From contig NQMI01000144.1 of the NCBI GenBank assembly GCA_002270565.1, positions 51,913 to 115,912 of the forward strand: a DNA stretch of 64,000 nt, read 5' to 3'. This DNA is from Stenocarpella maydis. Taxonomy: Eukaryota > Ascomycota > Sordariomycetes > Diaporthales > Diaporthaceae. Positions 46,428-56,502 of the stretch are shown piece by piece. The notes beneath the pieces were generated by a model. That model saw only the letters and a program-made list of their open reading frames with translations. It did not search any database and was not told the origin of the DNA. Position 1 is the stretch's first letter. Each line of letters begins with the position of its first letter. Position numbers and translations under genes: made by a program.

Positions 46428-48395
46428 CTACAGCTTCCGGGCGAACATGTAGCTGCCGTACATGCCCCCGACCTCGGCCCTGGCGACAGGCAGCTTGCGC
46501 ATCCCCCAGTTCTCGGCGCCCATCTTCCAGCCCCTGCCGCCGTTGTCGTGCGGGGGCTGCTGCTGCTGCTGCGCCCCGCCCGCGGCGCCGGGGGCGGACG
46601 CGCGCACGACCCAGGAGCGGCTGCCGAGCTCGGTGACGCGCCACCCCAGGCGCGTCAGCGGGGCGTGACCCTTTGCCAGGCGGCGGGCGACGTCCTCGGG
46701 CAGCTCAACGACCTCGAGCGGGGCCGTCTGGCCCGTGAGGAGCGCGCACCAGGACGTGTTGTACAGCGTCTGCAGGTCGAAGCCCCCGCTCCACATGTCC
46801 GAAAGGTCGAGGTACCGCAGCGCGTGGTGCTCCCACGCCTCGACGGCGGTGGTGGCCGCCGCCGCCATCGCGTGGTCGCCGTCGGCGTCCGTCTCCCCCT
46901 CCACCGGCTGCTGCTCGTCGGCGTCCGGGACGAACAGCCCGTTGGTGTCGCTCAGGGCGAGGCCGCGGCCCAGGGCCAGCTCCTCCAGGTGCTTGGTCAG
47001 CGGCCGCAGGAGCGGGATGTGGGACCGGTTCATGCTGCTTCCCTTGAGGGAGAGCGACTTGAGGGTCGCGGGCAGGAGCGGAAGGAGCCTCGTGATGGCG
47101 TCGGCGTCAAAGGTCTCGTGGACGCGGGCGTCTGTCGCGAGGTGCAGCCAGACGAGCGACTGCGTGACGGCCGGGTGTGTCGATATGAAGCTGATGATGG
47201 CGTCGGCCGAGAGCTTGTTGCACTTGGCGAGGTTGAGATGGGTGATGCGCGCGGAGCTGGGGAGGGACGCCAGTGCCGCGTCCGTGACCTGCGTGCCCGC
47301 GAGGTCGAGGTGTGTGAGGCGAGGGAGGTTGGGCAACAGCGCCTCGAAGACCGCCACAGGTAGTGTCGTACAATAGTGCAGGGACAGCCTCCTGAGCCCG
47401 AGCGGTTCCTTCCACTCGGCCGAGCAGATGGTGGCAGTGAAGGCGTCTCGGAAGGACGCGCACGAGCAGCCGCAGAAGTCCAAAGCCTGGATCCTGTCGA
47501 GCCCGAAGAACAGCTTCTGCAGCACCTTGGCATCGAGCTCGTCGTCGATATGCTCCTGGCCCAGGAACTCCTGCAGGTGGGGCGTGAGCTTCAGTGCCTG
47601 CAGCAGGGTGTCCGAGGTCAGGTTGGTGGCCTGGGACCGCTCAACGGCTGTCATGAACAGAGTGGTGGGGTTGAAGTGGCAGAAGTCGAATCGCCGCACC
47701 AGGGTGCCGAGTGCTGGGTGCGAGGCGACATGTGCGAGGAACTTCTGGAAGATCCTCGAGTGTGGGATGGTGATTTGGCGGTAGAGGGTGATCAAGGTGG
47801 CTCCATGTAGCTTCTTGGACGTGAGCAGGAGGGACATCAGGTCCATGTTCCGCTTCGTGATGCCGTTGGGAGGAATATCAAGGAGGAGAAGGTTGATTAT
47901 AGAGCTGAGGAGCTCCAGGGGCAGGCTCTCGAGGGCAGACCCGCCCGTGGGCTTTGATGGCCGGCGTGTGACGGAGGCCGGCCTGGGCTCCCAGGCCAGG
48001 GTCAGAGACGTGAGATCGCCAAAGCTCCGGCTGGCCAGCCTCCCGCGAACATTGATCTGCTTCCATCCCTTGAAGTCGTCTGCAGGGACCCAGTTGCCGT
48101 GCAGGCGACTGCCAGGCCGAGTGACGGGTGGGAAGAACTGGGCCTGGGAAACCATGGCACCGGGGGAGTCGTCGTCGGTGACGGCTTGCTCCTGTTGCAC
48201 GGTGTAGCACGAGACCTTTGAGGAGGTGAAGGTCTGGGCCAGGTCGGTGTCGTCCTCCCTTATGGACGAGAAAGAGGTGCGAGAGTTGGCCAGGTCGGGC
48301 GAGGGTGGCTTGGAGCTCCCAGGAGAGATTTTGTAGTCGGTGGAGTGGTCATTGACCTTGGCTGGTGCCGCGGTCGCAGCGGTTGAGACGGCCAT
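46428..48395 (-). CDS. leucine-rich-repeat, F-box-like protein, 655 aa
   Basis: This single-exon minus-strand gene starts MAVSTAATAAPAKVNDHSTD. The first 150 residues are disordered and Ser-rich. Residues about 152-175 (SALESLPLELLSSIINLLLL) resemble the start of an F-box, which docks on Skp1. From about 300 to 520 leucine-rich repeats are evident: LRRLSLHYCTTLPV, LTHLDLAGTQVTDAAL, ITHLNLAKCNKLSADAI, LKSLSLKGSSMNRSHIPLL and LEELALGRGLALSDTNG, then LRYLDLSDMW. Repeats of this type with variable Cys/Asn ends bind substrates of SCF ubiquitin ligases. The C-terminus has Gly/Gln-rich sequence and a compact end GGMYGSYMFARKL. Assignment to SCF is inference, because the F-box match is partial. Confidence 0.85.
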   Translation of the reverse strand: MAVSTAATAAPAKVNDHSTDYKISPGSSKPPSPDLANSRTSFSSIREDDTDLAQTFTSSKVSCYTVQQEQAVTDDDSPGAMVSQAQFFPPVTRPGSRLHGNWVPADDFKGWKQINVRGRLASRSFGDLTSLTLAWEPRPASVTRRPSKPTGGSALESLPLELLSSIINLLLLDIPPNGITKRNMDLMSLLLTSKKLHGATLITLYRQITIPHSRIFQKFLAHVASHPALGTLVRRFDFCHFNPTTLFMTAVERSQATNLTSDTLLQALKLTPHLQEFLGQEHIDDELDAKVLQKLFFGLDRIQALDFCGCSCASFRDAFTATICSAEWKEPLGLRRLSLHYCTTLPVAVFEALLPNLPRLTHLDLAGTQVTDAALASLPSSARITHLNLAKCNKLSADAIISFISTHPAVTQSLVWLHLATDARVHETFDADAITRLLPLLPATLKSLSLKGSSMNRSHIPLLRPLTKHLEELALGRGLALSDTNGLFVPDADEQQPVEGETDADGDHAMAAAATTAVEAWEHHALRYLDLSDMWSGGFDLQTLYNTSWCALLTGQTAPLEVVELPEDVARRLAKGHAPLTRLGWRVTELGSRSWVVRASAPGAAGGAQQQQQPPHDNGGRGWKMGAENWGMRKLPVARAEVGGMYGSYMFARKL

Positions 48396-48770
48396 AGCGG
48401 GACTCTGGGGACGAAAAGTCTTTGGCTCTCTGGCGTGTGGTGCGGAGGAGGTGGGATATGGTCAGGTACCACCCTCTGGGGGCCCCGAAAGCAGAAAAAG
48501 GAGAGAGATGGCCAGTCGGTGGATGGTTTCACGTGAGCGCTGATGACCAGTGAATGTTTTTATTAGTCAAGGGGAGGAGGATCTTAGGTAAAAGCAATCA
48601 AGAGTGTTGCGGGGAAAGATGGCGTAAAAGCGTGAGCATTCGGTGACAGCCTCGTAATATAAGTCTTTGTGTTTGGAAGGGTTGAGTATGAGGTGAGGTA
48701 TGGTGCAAGCAGGCGGTGGTGGTACTGCGTCTAATACAAAAAAGTCGATGCCGTGACCGGGAGAGGTACG

Positions 48771-48802
48771 GCAGGGCAGGGCAGGGCACGGCAGGGCAGG
48801 GC
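48771..48802 (+). repeat. G-rich (GGGCA)n tract, possible G-quadruplex
   Basis: Five GGG runs separated by CA or CACGGCA occur on the plus strand within 30 bases. The spacing meets the usual rule for an intramolecular G-quadruplex. Confidence 0.75.
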
Positions 48803-50196
48803 CCAAGGAATGGGTTGCAAGCGGCTAGGATAATAAGAATTATAACTGGACGGCTGTGGCAGAGACGGCGTTTGCCAGACAGATGCAAAATAGTGCAAAT
48901 ACCTAGGACAAGCACTAGTAGCCGCAGGTAGCGAGAAGGAGGAGGGACATGAGATAAAGCAAGCGAAGTCAGGTGCAGGTACCACGGAGGTACAAGAGTG
49001 ACTAATAATAAGTAGTGTGGTGACAGAACCGTGAGATAGTATACTACTGGTACAGAGCACCTAGGTAGTGACAGGACAAGACTCGGGCGGGGACTAGGAA
49101 AGGAAGGAGAGAGGGGGAGAGGGACAAAAGAAAGAAAAAAGATTTTTGATCACCGTATTATAACCAGGACTGGACGGCCAGAGGGGCGAAAGAAAGCGGC
49201 GACTGACAGGGCGACAGACAGTGCCAGAGTCGGTGTCAGGGAGACGGACACCCAGAAATGGCATGCCATGGCGCCTTTACCTGTGGATTGGGTAATGAAA
49301 ACAGACGCGGATCCAAGCAGCGAGTATTTCTTTGTCACCTGAACGCCCCGAGTCGAGCCTAGGCTAGCTGTTGCAGGGTCGTCCAAAAGGGCCCCTGTCT
49401 CGCATCTTTCTCACCTGCCCGTGTGACCAGAAGGCAGTCCGGCAGCCCGGGGACTTGAGATGCTGTCAAGTAATGGAAAATGAAATGCTCCCTGCCTGGG
49501 TGATGTGTGTTGTCTCTGACACGACTGCGTGAGGAGGTGGACAGGGCTGATCGTGTGGAGATCAGTGTCGGTAAGGAATGGATTGACGACTTGGTTGTGT
49601 TGGAGAAAAGCGGCCGACGGCAACGAATGCACCAGGTCAAGTCCAGGTAGAGCATCTGGGTACATCACGGTACATGCGCAGTGGGTGCAGAGTGCTGCTA
49701 GCTCGAGAAAAAAACACAACCTTGCAGTACACGGCAGTACGTACCTGGGTAGACAGGTACACCAAGTGCATGCGGGGTGTTCGGCAGCAATTGTGAGTGG
49801 CCACCGGCACGGGCTGGCGACAAAGCTTCCAACCAGATGGGACCGGCCGACGGGGCTCTCGAGGGCTCTCCTCCCTGCCGAGACACCTGCTTGCTTTTGT
49901 GTTCTTGCTTGCTTGCTGTCTGCTTTGCTGTCATGAGCCGGCCGTTCAGCAGTGCGCGTGTGTGCATGTCCAGCCAGGCAGCAAAGATGCCACAATAATG
50001 ACGAGCAACGAGATCAACCAACCAGCAGCCCCAAACTCCAACTCCGTCGCTCCGTCCCTCGTCCCGTGTCCATCTTGCCCGCTTGCACGACATCGCGTGC
50101 CTCGTACCCTCACATCCCATTACGTCTTTGCAATGCAGCCGCGCATTTCCATGACAAAGCGCAACCTCCAGTTGGTTTCACAGGGTGCAGCATCTC

Positions 50197-50233
50197 CGGC
50201 CACTCTGCCACTCGGCCACTCTGCCACTCTACC
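50197..50233. repeat. minisatellite of GGCCACTCTGCCACTC units
   Basis: CCACTC recurs five times, alternating with TG, GG and TA spacers. It is the reason several proline/serine or histidine-poor spurious frames stay open here. Confidence 0.75.
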
Positions 50234-52862
50234 ACAGACCACACGGGTTGCACATGGGCCGACCAGCGCAGACCAGCGGCTCGTCCTGGCAGCCAGCAGC
50301 CTCGTGGCCTCATACACGCCAGAACACCTGGTCTGGGCCAGCCAGGACCCAAGATGCCGGAGCTGACGAGGCCAGAGGACACGCTTACCCTCCGTCATAT
50401 CCTCCGCCCCCCGGCAGCTGCGATATCGCACCGTCCTCCAACGTCAGCTACGGCTGCTGACTATGGCCACAGCCTCGCCTGCCGGCGCTACAGCACGGAC
50501 ATGGCCTGGCTGGCGTGGCCGTCTTCTGGGGGCCACCCAGGCCACTCCGACGTCAGGAGACCCGCTGATATATCGGCGACAGCCCTCCAGCCATGTCGCA
50601 CACCTCCAACCCTCGCGCGATTCCAGACTCTTCCAAGCCTTTCCGTGGTGGGCCACAGCCGAGAGACTTCGGCACCCGCAAAGAACGTCGGTGCGGAAGT
50701 TTCAAGAATACGACGGGCGACTTGCTCCAGCGCGAGCCAACTCCCAGTGGCCTGGGGAGAGCCGCAGCCAGCCGCCCCTGCTGGTTCTGCTTGTTCTGCT
50801 TGCCATTAGGTAATGCTTTGTCGACAAAACAGCCCGCGTCGTCCACGTGCCATGCACAAGTCGCAGCGCCAACTCGGTCGCTCGTCAGGGGAAGCCTGCC
50901 CCCGTCCCACTGCGCCCACTGGTCCCCATCGGGGTCCCTGCATCCCGTTCCTGGGGCACCCGTTCTAGCGCTGAGACACCCTTGTCCCCCGCATTCCACC
51001 AAAGCCACTTCACTTTACACGAACTAGGGCCCTGGCTCCCTATACGTTTAGAGACACGGACAGAGACGCCGTTGCACCCCTGTTCCATTTGCCGGCATGG
51101 GGGCTCATGATGTCTCGGCCGAGACGAAGAGCTTCGTGACACAAGCTCACCGGCCGGACACAGGCACCCTACGTAGCACCAAAGAGCACGGTCCGACTGT
51201 TCGGCCGATTCGGCCGCGTCATATCCAGAACCTCACCTCTATATCCACCTCATGGTTCTATCAATAATTACCCAGTATCCCTCGGGCCTTCTGGCGCTAT
51301 TCCCCCATGTCCAATTCATATGGTCTCCATTCTGCTGGCACTGGGGCCTTGGTCGGTTGTCTACCGTGGTAAATATCGATTCTGGCTTCAGCAAGACGAA
51401 GCTGAACTGCTGTACACCTTCCCCTTTCTTTTGTCTTGATGTCGAGAGCCTTGACTCCTTTTCTCATCTCATCATTACGAGGCTGGCATGGGAGATCTCG
51501 CTTCCCTTTTTGTCGGTAAACCCGGGAAATGAACCATGCGCATCCAGCATCAACTCTCAATTGCGTCCCCACCCTTACCTGGGCCGGATAGAGCAACGCT
51601 CACATTTCCTGAAGTAGGAATAATTGCTTTCTCGGCGGCACCCGCCGGCGGTGAAGGAATGACAAGATACCCTCCATCTTGGGCCAGAACGAGTGAAGCC
51701 TCACGTACATCACATTCAGAGTCAGCCCTGTAGGTGAGACTACGCCTTGGTTCATTCTTCAAGGCGACCATCGCGCCTCCCACGCCTGCGCCCCCAGCTC
51801 GGCGGGCTCATGTCGAACCAAACGCATCACATTGTGACCTGACTGTCTTTCGAGTCAGCATTTGTCTTGGTCCCCCAGACCTCAATTGCTTCAGGCGCGA
51901 CGAGGTGGTGAGGCTCGATGATCAGAGGTGACTGGCATGGCGATGCCCAATTCTGGACGGGCTCACCCACGATAGTCTCTGCCTGTTGACTGTGTGCCAT
52001 CAGTGTTTGAGGCTCCCATTACTGTTGGGAGGCTCAGTGTGGTACCCTCGTCCCCAAGGTTGTGATAGTGACCGAATCCTGCAGCAAGACGAATCGGAAG
52101 AGCCGACAAAACAGGCTTTCACGCCATGATAGCATTCACTCCTGCAGGACGGGTATCGATGGCGTGTATATAAAAGGTCGTCGGAATTCGGGCTCCAAGT
52201 TCAAAGTTGAGGGGATTAGACTATCATTTGACAAGCAGCCTCCAAGTAATCCACTTCAACGTCTAGATAATATTATTCCAGACGATTTTTACAAAAAGAA
52301 CTCTCTGTCTTCCTCGTGCGGCGCTCCCCGAGGCATCAATATGAATGTCAGTCCACCTGTATCAACTACTCGAACCTCCTGTCCCTGCTGACACACGCAA
52401 TAGCGCACCATACTCATCGCCTTCGTGGCCGCTCTGGCTACAACTCTGTTGGCGTTAACGATAGAAGTAACTCTACAGGGTTTGATACTGGCGCCAGGTC
52501 TGGCTCTAGCACTGTCGAGATCAACTGTTCGTCTCGCTAACAAAATTTTGTTGCTGTTAAATGTCCTCGATCGATACTCACACTGGTTTCGTCTGCTAAT
52601 GTATTGTGTAGTCCTACAATCATTTGGTGATCATAATTCGTATTGTCTCAGGGATGGCAATCTGACCATGCATATATCCTCCAGTAATTACATTCTCATG
52701 AAAATTTACAAGGATCTGAGTGCATAATAGACCCTTGCAGCCAAGCCGCACAATCTTCGGGTCGTCACAACTCCGTTTACAGCGGTGATTGCATAGCCTT
52801 TTTTCCCTGTACCTGATGGAAAAGTGCGTATCGTCCAGATCCCGGTAAGCTTGAATCAGTCC

Positions 52863-54200
52863 TCAATGCTTACCATTCATGGTAGACAAGCCCTTGGTGG
52901 AGTACCCAAGTGGCATACCCATCAGGTACTTCTGCTTGCTCGTGACTCTGCCATGAGCATCCTTGTCCTGAGCCCCCAGAATCTGGATGTTCGCATCCTT
53001 CTGGAACACCAGCACGATATCCGAGCCGCCAAACTCAAAATGCGAGATCTCGTCTCCCTTCTTGATGTCCACGTTCGGTTGGATGGGGTAATTCTCGCCC
53101 TGCTTAGGCTCCCATGCCAGCTTCACGGAGGAGACCAGGGCCATGCCGATGGGCAGGACCGCCACATAGCCGAGAAGCGGGTTCTTTATGATGACGCAGC
53201 CACGAGCCTGGAGGAACTGGTACCCGGCCTCGTCAGGGGCGTCGAGGGAGCCGAAGAGCTGGTGATGTTTATCTTGGCTCTGCCTCGGCTCCTTGGGGGC
53301 GAAGCTGCGGTGCGGCCTCAGCCTGCCCGTCTCGGGGTCCGCCACGACCTGGAGGTATGCGAGACCCTGGATCACGTTTGCCTCGACGACGGTGCCGCCG
53401 ATCGGGGCGTGCTGCCGATGGTAGTCGAAGGTGTTGAGGAAGGCGTGCATCCAGGTCCCGCCCCTGAAGTGGCTCGCGTAGTCGCTCGACTGCAGAAGGT
53501 CGCTGATGTTCCACTCCAGGTCCTTGATGGTGACCTGCTCCTTCTCGCTAACAGGCCAGGCGCCGTCGAAGGTGCTGTCGGCGGGGTAGACCACGACGCG
53601 GTCGTAGTTGGGGTCGCTCGTGGCGCCCGCGCTGATGGGGCGCATCCCCTTCTTCAGGTGTCGGGCGAAGAGCTCGTTGAAGGTCTTCCAACCCCCGGGC
53701 GGCACCATGGCCTCGCTGTAATTGTACTTTGGCGAGTTTTGGAAGGATTCAATGGCTTCTTTTGTGATGGATCCGCTGGTGCTCATCCAGTCGCCGATCT
53801 TGTTGGCGAAGTCAACGGACCACTGGCTCAGGGGAGCCAGAGGCTTGCCGGCGGATTCTGGACAGATCTGCGTCGAGTAGAGCGGAGCATTCAGCGGAGG
53901 CTGGTCCAGGACGAAGTAGATTAGGCACAGCGTGTTGTAGAGGAGTTTGCCGTCGCAGGTCTCAGATGGGACCCATTTCAGCATACCACTTGCAAAAAGC
54001 AAGAAGTCTTGGGCATTGCATACCCCCCAGTCTTTCATCTGAGGAATATCCTGAGATTTTGCGATCTCAACAGCCTGGCTTAGCGGATCAATATTGTCCT
54101 GGAAGATGCCCTTGACAAGTGTCTCCTCAATCCACGGATCGACAACCGTCGGCAGTGGGAAGGGAGGAGGGTCCGATGAAGCCTGAGATGCTTTAGGCAT
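52863..54200 (-). CDS. phosphatidylserine-decarboxylase-family protein, PsiD-like, 445 aa
   Basis: This single-exon minus-strand gene encodes a protein of 445 residues. Residues about 35-175 match the extra N-terminal domain found in PsiD-type relatives of phosphatidylserine decarboxylase. The core follows with PPGGWKTFNELFARHLKKG, RPISAG, VYPADSTFDG, GTWMHAFLNTFDYHRQHAPI and the C-terminal FEFGGSDIVLVFQ. G391-G392-S393 is the self-cleavage site where the serine becomes the pyruvoyl cofactor. D259/H261 lie in the DYHRQHAP motif. No mitochondrial targeting peptide or membrane anchor is visible, so this looks soluble, as in the tryptophan-decarboxylase branch. The substrate could be an aromatic amino acid or phosphatidylserine and cannot be told from the sequence. 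No biosynthetic genes flank it, and the neighbourhood is repeat-rich. Confidence 0.85.
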   Translation of the reverse strand: MPKASQASSDPPPFPLPTVVDPWIEETLVKGIFQDNIDPLSQAVEIAKSQDIPQMKDWGVCNAQDFLLFASGMLKWVPSETCDGKLLYNTLCLIYFVLDQPPLNAPLYSTQICPESAGKPLAPLSQWSVDFANKIGDWMSTSGSITKEAIESFQNSPKYNYSEAMVPPGGWKTFNELFARHLKKGMRPISAGATSDPNYDRVVVYPADSTFDGAWPVSEKEQVTIKDLEWNISDLLQSSDYASHFRGGTWMHAFLNTFDYHRQHAPIGGTVVEANVIQGLAYLQVVADPETGRLRPHRSFAPKEPRQSQDKHHQLFGSLDAPDEAGYQFLQARGCVIIKNPLLGYVAVLPIGMALVSSVKLAWEPKQGENYPIQPNVDIKKGDEISHFEFGGSDIVLVFQKDANIQILGAQDKDAHGRVTSKQKYLMGMPLGYSTKGLSTMNGKH

Positions 54201-56502
54201 TGCTGTGATGTTATGATGTGTTCTTCAATACCGGAGGTGTGGAAATGCAAGTTTGAATAGATGTGGCCGTTATTTGGGTAGCTAATACTGGGCCAGGGAA
54301 ACATGAAACCATCATGGGATGTTTTGCTGGCCTCATTTGCCTTATATATACACCTAATGAGGCGTATGGAACAAAGGAAGCACTGGCAGAAGTCCGAGGT
54401 CGCCCGTGATAAGAGGGCACTGCACCACTCAGGTTCAGAAATATTGGCTTGTCGTTCAGCTGTGTACTCTTTGCATATGCACTCCCTCCTATGCTAGGAG
54501 GTTCGGTGTGTTCAAGGCCACGTTTGTATCACCCGATGTCTCAATGATCTGCAAGTTTGCAAGGAGCTATTGGAAGGGCTGCAGATTCGCGGAACTACCC
54601 CGAAAATCTCTTTGTTCATCGTTCATCCCGATCGTTGACAAATTACGGCTAGTCGCACTTTCCTTAGGACCCAACAAAGGACACATTACTCAAGACACTA
54701 TCATATGACATGGCTTAAAAGTTCCCCGGCGGCAACTGCTGGCGATAACATGCTTCTCGAAGCTCTGCTGCACGTATCGTGAGGGAAGAAAGAGGAAGCT
54801 GATCAGTTACCACGAGTGATCATGTCTGCGGACTGTGCCCAGGTGACAGGAGATTCCGATGATCACAGCTACAATTGGGAGAATGCATGTGAATACCCGA
54901 GCTTGGCGAGTGCCAAGAGAGCTGAGATGATTATCCCGAGCCTTGTGAGTAACATGGAGTGCTCATCCAACTCCACTGCATATGCATGTCTCGCTGCATC
55001 TTGAAAGCTGAGCTTCTTACACTTCGGGCCAGTTGCATTTTGTACAGTCAACATCAGCTAATTGTTTGCGTGGCTGATAATTATCTGAATTTTAGGGGAA
55101 TTTTTAAGCACATTTAGGAACAATGCTAATTTCGAGAAGGGAGGATATCGTTCTCCTAAGTATGGCCAACATTGTACAAGCCTCACCACGAGGGATTTTC
55201 TTCATATTGGGGTGTACACTCACGGACAACAAACCACACAAAATAGCACAGTGCACTTTACTAGGGTTGAAATAAGTTTAGTTAGTTTAGTTAATACGCT
55301 AAAATAAAACTAACTAGTTTTTCTTAAAAAAAAAATATCAAACTAAAACTAACTAAACTAGTTAAAAGCTAACTTAATTAAACTAAATTTTTTTTAAAAA
55401 CAATATATTTTAATATTAAGAATTAAAAAATATGATCATATATTATTTATTTAATAGCTTAATGTTCTTTTTCATTATTAATTTTAAAGAATTGTAAAAG
55501 ATTTATTAAATTTATACTCTTAGATATCTTTAAGCCAAGAATAAAATACTTTATTATAATTTATATTAAGTATTATAATATAAAAAGCCTATTTAATTTA
55601 TTAATTTATAAATTATTTAAATAAATTATTTATTATAATATCATTATTAAAATATATTACTTTAAAGGTTTTTAAAGAGCAGTATTATAAATAATAGTAT
55701 AATAAGTAAAGTAATAAGGCTAACTACCCCTAAGGGTTAAATGGTTAAAATTAAACCTAAGGAGGAAGGTTTTCCTCTAAGGGCCCTTGCTATGTGAGAG
55801 CCGCTATATATTAGCTAGGGGACCGGGGTTCCCTATTACTAGGAAGTGGCCCTAGGCGCCTAAAGGGCCCTATTAGTATATTATACCTTATTAGTCACTG
55901 AACCATACTCAGAGTCACCACTCTAAGCAACCCCCTTAAGTAATCGCCTATAATATATATATTACCCGTTTGGGTATAACGTAAGGATAGGGCCCCTTCC
56001 TGGAGGTCTGATGAGGAACCCCAGCCCCCTACTCACTATTTTCCTCAGGCGCTTTGGGTCTCTGCACTTATCCCTAGGCGCACTTCGTCGGAGTAACCCC
56101 CGGTTTGCAATTGCCCCCCTCCCCCTTTTAGAAAAGACCAAGGGGCAAAAATCGGTTCCCTCCCCAGAACTAGAGGAGGGCCACAGGGTAATAATGTTAG
56201 CAAGATGTAGCTAATTTCTTATATACAATTCTGAGTGTTGTCAAAGGGTATTCGGGTATGTACATGTCTGGCTCTCTCTATCTCGTGAAGTTTTGAACAA
56301 AAGGCTACATCGTAATCGAGAAAAGCCGATAACAAGGCCGATGACCTCAGTGCACCCCGTAAAATATGCCATCAATCCGTCACGTTGACTCCCAAGCTCT
56401 TAGTTGAACTCAAGTCATGATGCCTTGAGTTGATAACGCACACGGCACTGATCATCTTCGTAAGGGAAGCTTGAAGGTCTTTTGAGAACAAAGATGACGA
56501 AA
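54201..56502. other. intergenic region with AT-rich transposon-like DNA
   Basis: The left kilobase has normal composition but no gene. From 55260 the sequence becomes AT-rich, and after 55740 it holds short GC patches (GGGCCC, AGGAAGTGGCC) inside AT-rich DNA. No reading frame survives. Confidence 0.55.
55260..55740. repeat. AT-rich RIP-like block with inverted TTTAGTTAG motifs
   Basis: The block opens with TTTAGTTAGTTTAGTT, and about 80 bases later the near-complement AACTAACTAAACTAGTT appears, making a potential stem. The remaining 350 bases are almost pure A/T. It is probably the end of a decayed DNA transposon. Confidence 0.5.

Larger units (their letters stand above)
48396..52862. other. 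4.5-kb gene-poor region
   Basis: Many overlapping frames of 70-285 codons occur on both strands, especially 49411-51110, but their codon choice is uneven and no domain is recognisable. A TATATAAAAG box at 52167-52176 is followed by a speculative two-exon frame (52341-52346 plus 52404-52727). Tandem repeats at 48771-48802 and 50197-50233 are listed separately. Confidence 0.5.

Noticed and set aside
46386..47363. 325-codon plus-strand frame
   Set aside because: Mirror of the LRR gene; its repeats reflect the leucine codons on the other strand.
49411..51142. Cluster of frames of 100-285 codons on both strands
   Set aside because: No domain, uneven codon choice and local tandem repeats. Not listed as genes.
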